A DNA stretch of 64,000 nt from CAVXYG01 sp963766005 (GTDB lineage: Bacteria; Actinomycetota; Actinomycetes; S36-B12; GCA-2699445), in assembly GCA_963766005.1 (NCBI GenBank), contig CAVXYG010000014.1, positions 124,001-188,000 on the forward strand. The letters run 5' to 3'. The notes under the pieces were generated by a model. That model was not told the DNA's origin, made no database searches, and saw only the letters and a list, made by a program, of their open reading frames with translations. Made by a program: the position numbers and the translations under genes. Of this stretch, positions 51,148 to 59,592 are shown piece by piece (position 1 is the stretch's first letter; each line of letters starts with the position of its first letter).

Positions 51148-51563
51148 CCGCTCATCCTGCCCGATGGGACATGCCGCTGAGCCATCGGAGCCGTGTTGCG
51201 CACGACCTGCCACCAGGAACGTCTGCCGAACAGTGGCATCCGCGCCCACCCCCGATGTTCGCGGCGGCCCCGCTCGAGGGCTTCCGCTGCGGTCCGCGGC
51301 CCTACGGTCAGCGCAGATCCGGGCATCTCGCCGAGTCTCGGGCGGTCAGGCGAGCGTGGGCTGCCGACGGCGGCACGACGCGAGTGGGGCCGCGCATCCG
51401 CACCTCGCCCGTGGTCCGTGCCACGGCCGTGCCCGCCACGGCCGCCGCCGACGCGCCACACCTGACGCAGACCCGGGAGGTAGCCGTGCCTCGTCGCGAC
51501 GGCGGGCGCCGGCGCACCGCTGCCGACCGAGGTCCCTGGTCCTGACGCCGCCGAGGGGACAAG
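51148..51563. other. Divergent intergenic region
   Basis: 416 bp between the YbhN-like and phosphoesterase genes; no gene recognised. Expected to hold both promoters. Confidence 0.4.
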
Positions 51564-52586
51564 ATGGGTGCCGGAGGTGGCACGGTGGCCGGCGATCAGG
51601 AGCGTCCTCGGGCGTTCACCAGGACGGAGATCGCCAAGTTCGTTGGCGGCACTCTCGCCCTCGTGGTCGGCGGGTGGGCCTTCCTCTTCGTCGGGGCGTG
51701 GGAGTACGTCCGCTGGACCGAGGACTTCCTCCCCGGGACCGCCCCCACCGATGTGCTGGAGGCCGAGGCGTGGGAGGTCACCGACGACTCGGTGGTCTTC
51801 GCGGCGGTCGGCGATACCGGCACCGGTGGGCGCAACCAGATGGACGTCGCCCAGGCCATGGTCGACGCCTACCAGGCGACCCCGTACGGGTTTGTCGCCC
51901 ATGTCGGCGACGTTTCCTACTACGGCAGCATCATCGACCGCTGGCCCGAGGTGTGGCAGGAGCCGTACGGTCCGCTGCTGGACGCCGGCGTGCAGTTCCA
52001 GGTCGCCCTGGGCAACCACGAACTGGGGGAGAAGGCCAGCGAGGACGTCGAGGCCTGGATCGCCGACCGGCTGGCGCAGTTCGGGTATGAGAATACCTAC
52101 CGGGTGGTCCCCTACGGTCCTGTCGACTTCTTCTTCCTCGACACCGCCACGCCGCTGATGACCGGTGAGCGCAGCGGCGAGCAGCGCGCCTGGTTGGAGC
52201 AGGCCCTCGCCAAGTCCGACGCGGCGTGGAAGGTGGCCGTGATGCACCACGCGCCCTACTCCTCCAGCCCGAAGCGCGGCTCCTACACCGAGATCCGCGA
52301 CATCGTGCACCCGTTGTTCGTCGAGCATGGCGTGCAACTGGTGCTCACCGGTCATGACCACATCTACGAACGGACCTATCCGCAGGACAACGTGACGTAC
52401 GTGGTGACCGGTGCCGGCGCGAAGCTCAGCGACATCGGGACCAGCGACTTCACCGCGCTGTCGGCGAAGGTGCTGCAGTTCATGCTGGTGCAGATCGACG
52501 GCGGGCTCATGACGGTGCAGGCCATCGACGTCACCGGGACGGTGTTCGACGAGGTGACCCTCGACGTCGAAGGGAGGCAGCAATGA
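51564..52586 (+). CDS. Membrane-anchored calcineurin-like metallophosphoesterase
   Basis: 340 residues. One N-terminal helix (IAKFVGGTLALVVGGWAFLF), then a dinuclear metal phosphoesterase domain: AVGDTGTGG, HVGDVSYYG, ALGNHELG, VMHHAPYSSS and LTGHDHIYER, covering all five metal and catalytic motifs. This resembles purple-acid-phosphatase-like enzymes acting outside the membrane. The substrate may be a phosphomonoester or nucleotide. The next gene overlaps by ATGA. Confidence 0.9.
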   Translation: MGAGGGTVAGDQERPRAFTRTEIAKFVGGTLALVVGGWAFLFVGAWEYVRWTEDFLPGTAPTDVLEAEAWEVTDDSVVFAAVGDTGTGGRNQMDVAQAMVDAYQATPYGFVAHVGDVSYYGSIIDRWPEVWQEPYGPLLDAGVQFQVALGNHELGEKASEDVEAWIADRLAQFGYENTYRVVPYGPVDFFFLDTATPLMTGERSGEQRAWLEQALAKSDAAWKVAVMHHAPYSSSPKRGSYTEIRDIVHPLFVEHGVQLVLTGHDHIYERTYPQDNVTYVVTGAGAKLSDIGTSDFTALSAKVLQFMLVQIDGGLMTVQAIDVTGTVFDEVTLDVEGRQQ

Positions 52587-53061
52587 GCACCAGCAGGAAG
52601 TCCGCGGTCCGCCAGGGCATCCTGGCGGGGGCGTGACCTTCGTCGTCGGGATGCTGCCGACGGTGGGCATCCTGTGGTCGGCATCGACCGGCAGCATCGG
52701 ATCGGTCAGCACGCCGGGCTTCGGCGGCGTTGCGATGCTCGTGATCGGGGCGATCTCGGTCGGGTCGGGCTACCTCATCGCGCACGCCTACGCAAAGGAC
52801 CAGGGCCGCCGCCCCGGTGAGGTGTGGAGCACGTGGTACGGCGGCTTCGTCGCGTTCGTGCTGGGGACGTGGTTCGCGCCGTTCCTCGTCCTGGTCATCT
52901 TCGTGAACAGCGACACCGCCCTGAACGATCAGTTGCCGGTCGTCCTGGCGGTCTGGACGGCGCTGCACCTGGCCTTCGCCGCGGTGGCGCTGGTCTTCGC
53001 GCGGGGGCTGTGGCGGAGCCCGGTGCCACGGGGCGCACCAGCCCCGCAGCTGCCGGCGTGA
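52583..53061 (+). CDS. Small membrane protein, frame interrupted in a G run
   Basis: The ATG at 52583 overlaps the phosphoesterase stop and has GGGAGG upstream, but the frame ends after 17 codons. Adding one G to GGGGG (52627-52631) restores a continuous protein of about 159 residues: SAVRQGILAG then VTFVVGMLPTVGILW. It has four hydrophobic segments and a Pro-rich end. Alternatively the GTG at 52633 starts a separate 142-residue protein. A homopolymer indel, mutation or sequencing error, is the simplest reading. Function unknown. Confidence 0.6.
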
Positions 53062-54166
53062 TCGATTGCGGAGCGGGCCGCGCACCGCGACCGGCCGTCA
53101 CCCATGTGGAGTGGTGCAGCGGCGCGCGCGGCCGCCCCTGCCAGCCGGAGGTCTGGTGCGCGGTGGCATCCAGGAACCGGCTCGGTATGGCCCCTCCCCG
53201 GGGGTCCCCTTCGCGGAGGCACTTCGTTGACGAGGCAACAGACCACGGATCGAGCGGGAGGCGGCACCAGGGCGTCGCTTGGCCGCCACGACACGGCGGA
53301 CGTGCCAGGTGGACACCATCGAACCGGCCCCCAGTCGCAGTGATCGCGAGTTGGCGGCTGTGGCATCGCACGTCCCGGCGGCTGCCCGGCCCCAGCTGCG
53401 CGGTTGGCGCCACGTCGGTCAGCCACGCGTGGCACTGGTCTTGGACCTGACCTCACGTCGCATGGGATCACTGACGTCAGGACGGCGTCCGGTGGCCAGC
53501 CACCTTGTGCGCGCCAGGGGACGCCGGACCACCAGCGCCTGACCAGGGTCGGCACGAGCGCGACCGACCACGTGATGGCACGTCGGGCAAGCCGAAGACG
53601 CGCGCGCTGGCGAGCTGCAGTGCGCAGGCGACCACGGCAAGGCAGGTCTTCCTGTGGCCATCGACGGCTGGCCGGACGGTGACGTGTCCCGGGCTGGCGC
53701 GTCGCGCTGCTGCCCCGCGACGGGATGGCGCCATCTGGCTGGTCCTGGTGTGGTTCTTCGCGATCCTCGGCGTGCCGTTCGGCGAGTGGTCGCGGTGGCG
53801 CTCGGCGCGCTCCGGTCTCGACTGAGTTGTCGGTGGTCGACGGCGACATCGGCCTCGGCCGGGGTGGCAGTGGCGATTGGCACCAGGCTGGGCGGCCGCG
53901 ACGCACCACCGGGCGGGCGATCGCAACACCCGTCATGGCCGGCAGGGCCACCGGCACGATCAGTGGCACCGCCGACCGCCGTGTCGTCCGACGGCGGGCG
54001 CTCGGTGGGCACGGCTAGCCCCGAAGCCCCTGTCGATCACGCCGCCGGACGCGCTCCCCCTTCGCACATTCATGGCGCCGGGGTCCATGGCTGCGGTCGC
54101 GCACGACGAGCGCATGGCTGCCGCAGGCGAGGCGGTGGCGAAGGTGCTGGACGAGGGTTTGTGACT
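53062..54166. other. 1.1-kb region without a recognisable gene
   Basis: No frame here shows consistent codon bias, ribosome site and protein-like sequence together. A 31-codon plus-strand frame (54072-54164, ending EAVAKVLDEGL) is the only segment that looks mildly protein-like. The region ends at the tRNA-Arg terminator. It could be a scar of a lost element, but I found no repeated tRNA end or transposase fragment. Confidence 0.4.
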
Positions 54167-54202
54167 GCGAAGGCCCCTCGGATCGCTCCGGGGGCCTTCG
54201 CA
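54167..54202 (-). terminator. Hairpin terminator downstream of tRNA-Arg
   Basis: TGCGAAGGCCCC (54167-54178) and GGGGCCTTCGCA (54191-54202) make a perfect 12-bp stem. It lies 14 bases past the tRNA 3' end on the minus strand, so it most likely ends the tRNA transcript; it could also act on the plus strand. Confidence 0.7.
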
Positions 54203-54216
54203 CGCTCAGAATGATG

Positions 54217-54289
54217 CGCGCCCGACGAGATTCGAACTCATAACCTTCTGATCCGTAGTCAGATGCTCTATCCGTTGAGCTACGGGCGC
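54217..54289 (-). tRNA. tRNA-Arg (anticodon ACG)
   Basis: 73 nt. Acceptor arms GCGCCCG and CGGGCGC pair fully, with discriminator G. The D arm is GCTC/GAGC, the anticodon stem TCTGA/TCAGA encloses the loop CTACGGA with anticodon ACG, and the T loop is TTCGAAT. CCA is not encoded. ACG reads CGU and, after adenosine deamination to inosine, CGC and CGA. Confidence 0.97.
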
Positions 54290-54342
54290 TTGGTGCCCTG
54301 CCAGTGTAGCGGCAGCGATCCGGTCGCTGCCAACCACGGGAT

Positions 54343-55371
54343 CTACCGGCCTGGCCGTCGCAGGATACCCATCTTGTCTCCGGTGGTCAGGAGCTGGCTG
54401 ACGTCCCCGTGGACCTCGAGACCGGCGACGGACCCGGTGTCCTCCAGGATGACGACGCCGTCGGGCGCCGTGAGTTTGACCCGCAGCACGGCGTTGAGCG
54501 TCTCCTCGACGCGCTTGTGCATCTCGGTGCGGATCGGCGCGTGCAGCAGCGCCCCGGCAGAGCGCTCGGCGGTGATGTCGAGCCGGTAGCCGTCCCCGCG
54601 GCGGATGGTCCAGCGCACCCGCTTGTCGTCGACGCCGATGTACTTCGTGCGGCTGCGGTTGTACGTGGCGAAGGTGTAGAGCTGCCCCTGGTGCTTCAGT
54701 CCGATGAGGACGCCGCGGAACACGCCCCGCATCCAGGGGATGAGCGCGATCGAGGCCATGAGCGATGTGCTCGGATGCTCGAAATGGTTGGAGTGCATCC
54801 ACAGGTAGCCGGCCGGGAAGCTCTTGCCCCAGTCCTTCTCGATGTATCCCCGGCCACCGTCCAGCGACCAGGTGCGACCGGCGAGGGTGAGCGGGCCGGC
54901 CAGGCCGTGGCCGAAGGAGACCACTCCGTGGTAGCACTCCATGAAGGGCACGAAGGCGAAGGGCCCCATGGCGCCGGGCGACCCCGCGCTGACCGGCCAG
55001 CCGTCCAGCGGGGTGGTGTACGTGATGTCGGCGAAGAGCCCCGGATCGGGGATCGCCAGATGGACGCCCCGGGCGGTGAAGGTGTTCGGCCCGACGCGCA
55101 CATCGAGGCCGCCCGGGGCCGCGGAGAACTCCTCGAGCGGATACGGGACGTACCAGCTCTTCCCCGTGGATCCGTCGAGGATCTGCACGAAGGCCTCGTG
55201 GGGACCGTCCTCCTCGGCAGCGAGGAAGACCCCGGGGATGACCGCGAGCCGCGCCTCTCTGTCGGCGCTGACCAACTTGACATACCAGCCCTCGAAGTGG
55301 CCTTTGCTCCGGTTCCCTCCGTGATAGCCGGCAGGGTTGAACAGGCCGGTGAGCGTGTGCGAACCCAGCAT
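54343..55371 (-). CDS. Tocopherol-cyclase-like protein
   Basis: 342 residues from ATG 55371 with GAGGA upstream. The sequence tracks the tocopherol cyclase family: GLFNPAGYHGGNRSKGHFEG, WYVKLVSADREARLAVIPGV, HEAFVQILDGSTGKSWYVPY, GAMGPFAFVPFMECYHGVVS, RGYIEKDWGKSFPAGYLWMH. In plants and cyanobacteria the enzyme closes the chromanol ring of vitamin E. Bacterial homologues in organisms without tocopherol are of unknown role and are assumed to handle lipids. No tocopherol pathway gene is nearby. Confidence 0.85.
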   Translation of the reverse strand: MLGSHTLTGLFNPAGYHGGNRSKGHFEGWYVKLVSADREARLAVIPGVFLAAEEDGPHEAFVQILDGSTGKSWYVPYPLEEFSAAPGGLDVRVGPNTFTARGVHLAIPDPGLFADITYTTPLDGWPVSAGSPGAMGPFAFVPFMECYHGVVSFGHGLAGPLTLAGRTWSLDGGRGYIEKDWGKSFPAGYLWMHSNHFEHPSTSLMASIALIPWMRGVFRGVLIGLKHQGQLYTFATYNRSRTKYIGVDDKRVRWTIRRGDGYRLDITAERSAGALLHAPIRTEMHKRVEETLNAVLRVKLTAPDGVVILEDTGSVAGLEVHGDVSQLLTTGDKMGILRRPGR

Positions 55372-55438
55372 CGACACCATTCCTCTACTGTGCCAGACCC
55401 GATGCGACCAGGATCCGGCCACTGCGGGCGGTCGGCGG

Positions 55439-57096
55439 CTAGTGCCGCAGGTCGCGCCGTCCGAATGCCGGGACGGCGAGGGTGATGAGGGCAACGGCCA
55501 GCGCCGCCAGGACACCGCCGTGCAGCCAGTCCATGCCGTTCACCAGCGGATCGCTGGACAGCGCGTAGGAGTTCGGCGTCCAGCGCTCCAAGCCGGACGC
55601 GGACTCGTTGAACGGCAGGAAGGCGTTGGCCATGTGCGAGACCAGCGCGAGGCCGACCGCGCCCCAGAGGGCGATCGACACCCGTCCCGTCGCTGCGCTG
55701 AGCAGCAGCGCCACGCCGCCGAACACGATGCCCAGCAGCGAGACCAGCAGGCTGGTGGCCGCGATGTTCGCCACGTCCATGTCGAGGCCGCCGAGGATGT
55801 TGCCGGCCGCGACGCCGAGGAACGTGACGACCCCGATGATCATGCCGAAGAGCACCATGACCAGCGCCTTCTGCAGCAGCAGGTCGGTCCGGCTGACCGG
55901 GTTGGCGAGCAGCAGCCCGGCGGTGCGGCGCTCCTCCTCGCCGGCGACCGACCGCGCGCCGATACCGATCGTGAGGATCATGACGGCGATGGGGGCCATC
56001 ATCCCGAACGTCTCCAACTGGTAGAAGCCCTCGGGCGTGGACACGTCCCCGCCGCCGAACAGCGCGAGCAGCTCTTCGGGGAACGCGTCGCCCAAGGACG
56101 TGAGGGCGCCGTCCAGCGCGGGGTACATCGCCCCGACCATCACGCCCATGACCAGGAACATCACGGCCCCCACCACCAGCAGCAGACCCTGGAAGTCCGA
56201 GGCCGACTTGATCCAGATCGCTGAGACCCGCGCCGATCCCGCTAGCCGATCCATCACCGCTTGGGTGGCCGGGATCCGCCGTAGCCGGTCGACGAGCGTG
56301 ACCGGCGTCGAACGCTCGCGCAGGTCGCGCCGGTTGACGCCGACCACGGCGGCAGCGCCGAGCGTTGCCGCACCGGACAGCAGCACGAGCACGTGGGCCC
56401 AGTCGACGCCGTTGGCCAGCGGATCGCTGCCGCTGAAGTAGTACCAGGGCAGGAGCTTCGCGAGGTCGGCGAGGTCCTCGAAGAGCGGGAGGAATCCGAC
56501 GGCGAAGAACGACAGCACCATGAGGCCTGCCGTGAGGCCGACGGCCAGTCCGCTCTTGCCGGTCCACGCACCCACTGCCAGCGCCAGGAACCCGAAGAAC
56601 AGCGCCCCGGCGAACATGTGCACCAGCAGCGCTGCCACGTTCTGGCCCGCGATGTCCACGTCCAGGGCCGCGGGTACGAGCAGGCCGCCCGCCCAGAGCA
56701 GCCGCCACGCCCACGCGCGCACAGCGTCACCAGCGCAGCCGCCTTGGCCACGACGACCTGGGTACGGCTGCGGGGGTTGCCCAGCAGCAGGCCGAGCGTG
56801 CCCCTGCGCTCCTCGCCGGCGACCGCGGATGCTCCCATCGCCAGGGCCAGCGAGAACAGCACCAGGGCGCCGTAGGAGGAGTAGACGGCACGGTAGGCGA
56901 GGCCTCCGACGTCGGTGTCCTGCTCGATGCCGATGATCGAGCGGAACGCCTCCGGCAGGTCGGTATAGATCGACAGGTCGATGTCGCGGTAGACGGCCAT
57001 GGCCATGAGCAGGAACGACACCAGGACGGCGGAACCGATCGCGACGCCGCGCCAGCGGTCGGCGGTGGCCTTGGTGTAGACGTTGGCGAGCATCAT
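55439..57096 (-). CDS. ABC-2-type permease with two homologous halves, one frameshift
   Basis: Restoring one base in the CG-dinucleotide run at 56714-56720 yields a protein of about 552 residues. Each half begins with helices and has the same motif after helix 3: AVAGEERRGTLGLLLGNPRSRTQ in the N-half (split here at GNPRSR) and SVAGEEERRTAGLLLANPVS in the C-half, followed by long helices. It is the membrane part of an exporter with the ATPase encoded upstream; starts and stops overlap by ATGA. Substrate unknown. The shift may be a sequencing error or a disabling mutation. Confidence 0.78.
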
Positions 57097-57989
57097 GGCG
57101 TCGCCTCGTCGTGGTAGTAGGTCAGGAAGATCTCTTCGAGGTCGGCGTCCTGCGTGCTCACATCGCGCAGGCCGTGGCCGGAACTGGCGGCGAGCAGGGC
57201 CGGCATCTCGCCGTCGAAGGACAGGGTGGCGCGGGTCCCGTCGGCGACGAGGTCCCGCACGCCGGGCACCTCCGACAGCTCCTGCTGCGGCACAGTTCCG
57301 GCGAATTCCAGCTCCACGCGCCGGATGGCCTTGCGCCGCAGCTCGGACACTGTTTCCATCGCGATGAGGCGGCCGTGCCGGATGATCCCGACACGATCGG
57401 CTACGCGCTGCACCTCCGACAGGGTGTGGCTGGACAGGAAGACGGTGCGCCCGGTCTCGGCGACCTCCCGCAGCATCGTCTGGAACTCGCGCTGCACCAG
57501 CGGATCCAGGCCCGTGCTGGGCTCGTCGAGGATCAGCAGGTCGGGGGAGTTCATGAAGGCCTGGATCAGCCCGACCTTCTGCCGGTTGCCGGTGGACAGG
57601 TCGCCGATCTTCTTCGCGAGGTCGGCCTCGAGCCGGTCGGTCAGGGCATCGACTGCCGCCCAGTCGACGCCGCCTCGCAGGTTCGCGAAGTACCTGAGCA
57701 GGTCGCGGCCGGTGAGGTTGGGGTACATGACCAGGTCGCCCGGCAGGTAGCCGATACGGCGCCGGATGGCGACCGACTCGGCGTGGGTGTCCAGGCCCAG
57801 GATCTGCGCGCTGCCGGCCGTGGGCCGGATCTCGTCGAGGATGGTGCGGATCATGGTCGTCTTGCCCGCGCCGTTCGGCCCGAGGAACCCGAAGACCTCA
57901 CCGGGACCGATGTCGAGGGACAGGTCCACCAGCGCCGCCACCTTGCCGTAGTGCTTGGTGAGCCCCTCGGTTTGGATGGCAGGGGTCAT
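57093..57989 (-). CDS. ABC transporter ATP-binding protein
   Basis: 298 residues. Walker A GPNGAGKTTMIRTI, Q-loop region RRRIGYLPGDLVMYPNLTGR, signature LSTGNRQKVGL (a variant of LSGGQ), Walker B LLILDEPSTGLDP and H-loop VFLSSHTLSEVQRVADRVGI. A C-terminal extension of about 80 residues is usual in exporters for drugs, lipids or polyketides. It overlaps the TetR gene upstream and the permease downstream by 4 bases each, forming a regulator-ATPase-permease operon. Confidence 0.93.
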   Translation of the reverse strand: MTPAIQTEGLTKHYGKVAALVDLSLDIGPGEVFGFLGPNGAGKTTMIRTILDEIRPTAGSAQILGLDTHAESVAIRRRIGYLPGDLVMYPNLTGRDLLRYFANLRGGVDWAAVDALTDRLEADLAKKIGDLSTGNRQKVGLIQAFMNSPDLLILDEPSTGLDPLVQREFQTMLREVAETGRTVFLSSHTLSEVQRVADRVGIIRHGRLIAMETVSELRRKAIRRVELEFAGTVPQQELSEVPGVRDLVADGTRATLSFDGEMPALLAASSGHGLRDVSTQDADLEEIFLTYYHDEATP

Positions 57990-58693
57990 TGCGGAGCCTC
58001 CTCGTGGCTGTCGGTGCTCTGGGAGTTGCCGGACTGGGCGGCCGCGGCCTCCCTGGCCGGCCGCGCGAACGTCGCGGTGAACAGGCCGTGGCTGTAGATG
58101 TCGTAGACCGGGGCGAGGTAGCCCGCGGATTGCGGCGAGCTGCCGAAGTCCGGGTCCGTGGGGTCGACGCCCAGCAGACGGTGGACGTGATGATGCAGGA
58201 CCAGTGCTCCGAGGCCCCAGAGCAGCAGGATCGCTGCCCGTCCCTGCGGATCGGCTGCCGGCCGGAGCATCCCGGTCGCCACGCCCTGCTCGGTGTAGGC
58301 CACCGCGTCGGCGAGGAGTTCGTCCACCAGTCGGGCCACGGCGGGGGAGTCGACGGTGAGCGCCGCGGCGAGGTAGCGCGCCAGCGGCAGCGGGTGACCG
58401 CCGCGCAGGGCGGCCATGAGATCCAACCCCGCCCCCTGCGCCGTGGCGTCGAGTGTGAGCCGGCGGACCTCCGCGGCGACGTAGCGGTCGCACTCGTCGC
58501 GAAGGGATTCCATCGACCCGTAGTGGTGGATGACCAGCGCGGGCGAGACCCCGGCTTCGGCGGCCACCTTGCGCGCGCTGAGCGCAGCCGCCCCCTGCGA
58601 TGCCACCATCGCGATGGCCGCATCGCGGATCGTCGCTCGTGCGGTGCGGTCCGGCGACAGCCGGGCGGAGCGAGGTGAACGCACGTTCACCAT
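57986..58693 (-). CDS. TetR-family repressor of the ABC exporter operon
   Basis: 235 residues from ATG 58693. DNA-binding helix-turn-helix: ATIRDAAIAMVASQGAAALS, ARKVAAEAGVSPALVIHHYG. The C-terminal ligand domain ends in a Glu/Ser/Gln-rich tail. It is the first gene of the operon, overlapping the ATPase start by ATGA, so it should be a ligand-released repressor of the exporter. A palindrome lies over its start codon. Confidence 0.9.
   Translation of the reverse strand: MVNVRSPRSARLSPDRTARATIRDAAIAMVASQGAAALSARKVAAEAGVSPALVIHHYGSMESLRDECDRYVAAEVRRLTLDATAQGAGLDLMAALRGGHPLPLARYLAAALTVDSPAVARLVDELLADAVAYTEQGVATGMLRPAADPQGRAAILLLWGLGALVLHHHVHRLLGVDPTDPDFGSSPQSAGYLAPVYDIYSHGLFTATFARPAREAAAAQSGNSQSTDSHEEAPQ
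58675..58690. promoter_or_regulatory. Palindromic probable TetR operator
   Basis: GTGAAC (58675-58680) and GTTCAC (58685-58690) form a perfect inverted repeat around GCAC, immediately inside the tetR start codon (58691-58693). A further half-site-like TGTTCA lies at 58704-58709. Autorepression of the exporter operon is suggested. Confidence 0.45.
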
Positions 58694-58756
58694 GCTCAAC
58701 GAGTGTTCAGCACGGTGTCCAAGCCGCGTCCTCAGCAACGGTCCGGCTGCGAGGAA

Positions 58757-59365
58757 CTACCCGTACCTGACGATCACCATCGCGGCGATGACCGCGCTGA
58801 TGAGGATGCTGCTGTAGACATCGACGCCGTAGCGCAGCGCGGGTTCCAGTGTTCGCTGCACCCGCGGGCCGAAGTTGCCCGTGCGGATGTTGATCCGCGT
58901 CATCGAGGTGAACACGAACAGGGTGGTGAAGGTGATGAGCAGGCACCACGGGCACATGGCGCCGATCACGAAGTACGCCTGGAAGAACAACCAGTAGGCG
59001 AACACGATCGCGACCACGTAGATCCCCTGGACGCCGAGCATGTACCAGCGGGGGAACCGTGTCCCGGCGAGCCCGGCGACGGCGAACGCGATCACGACGG
59101 CTTCGAACATCAAGCCCAGGAAGGCATTGGGGAAGCCCAGCAGGCTGGCCTGCCAACTGGTGCCGACGGTGCCGCAGGAGATCGTGGAGGACACGTTGCA
59201 CGCCAGGTCGGCGTTGGGATCCTCGGCCAGCCGGATCGCATCGATGGACAGCACCAGCGACGCGGTGAGGCCGAGGACGCTGCTGATGAGCATCTCCAGC
59301 CATGCGCCGGCCTGCCGCGGGACCGGTGCTGTCATCTGGTCCGGCTCCGCCGCTGCTGCAGTCAT
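58757..59365 (-). CDS. Vitamin K epoxide reductase (VKOR) family membrane protein
   Basis: 202 residues, four to five helices. The redox-active CPWC motif lies in YFVIGAMCPWCLLITFTTLF; the loop Cys pair is in LACNVSSTISC between helices 1 and 2, and WQASLLGFPNAFLGLMFE contains the conserved Ser/Pro region. Actinobacterial VKORs replace DsbB and reoxidise a DsbA-like oxidase for disulfide formation, using menaquinone. No thioredoxin partner is fused or adjacent. Confidence 0.92.
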   Translation of the reverse strand: MTAAAAEPDQMTAPVPRQAGAWLEMLISSVLGLTASLVLSIDAIRLAEDPNADLACNVSSTISCGTVGTSWQASLLGFPNAFLGLMFEAVVIAFAVAGLAGTRFPRWYMLGVQGIYVVAIVFAYWLFFQAYFVIGAMCPWCLLITFTTLFVFTSMTRINIRTGNFGPRVQRTLEPALRYGVDVYSSILISAVIAAMVIVRYG

Positions 59366-59592
59366 AGTGCCTTCAGGATAGGTCCGCCGGCGCGCTGCCA
59401 CGGAATCCGCCGGAGGGCTCGCGCAAGTGCGCGCCGGCCGCGCCGGGAACCTCCGGCACGCGTGCCGGAGCCTCGTCGGGCAAGCGCGCCGGTCTGCCTT
59501 CGTCCGGTCGGGTCCAGGCACGGCAGGACCAGTGCGCCGGGCCCTCGACAGGGCCGCCCCACGCGACAGGCCATCGCGTTGGCCGGCTCGGC

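Noticed and set aside
54072..54164. 31-codon plus-strand ORF before the tRNA terminator
   Set aside because: No ribosome site and no upstream continuation. The hairpin after it fits the tRNA transcript better.
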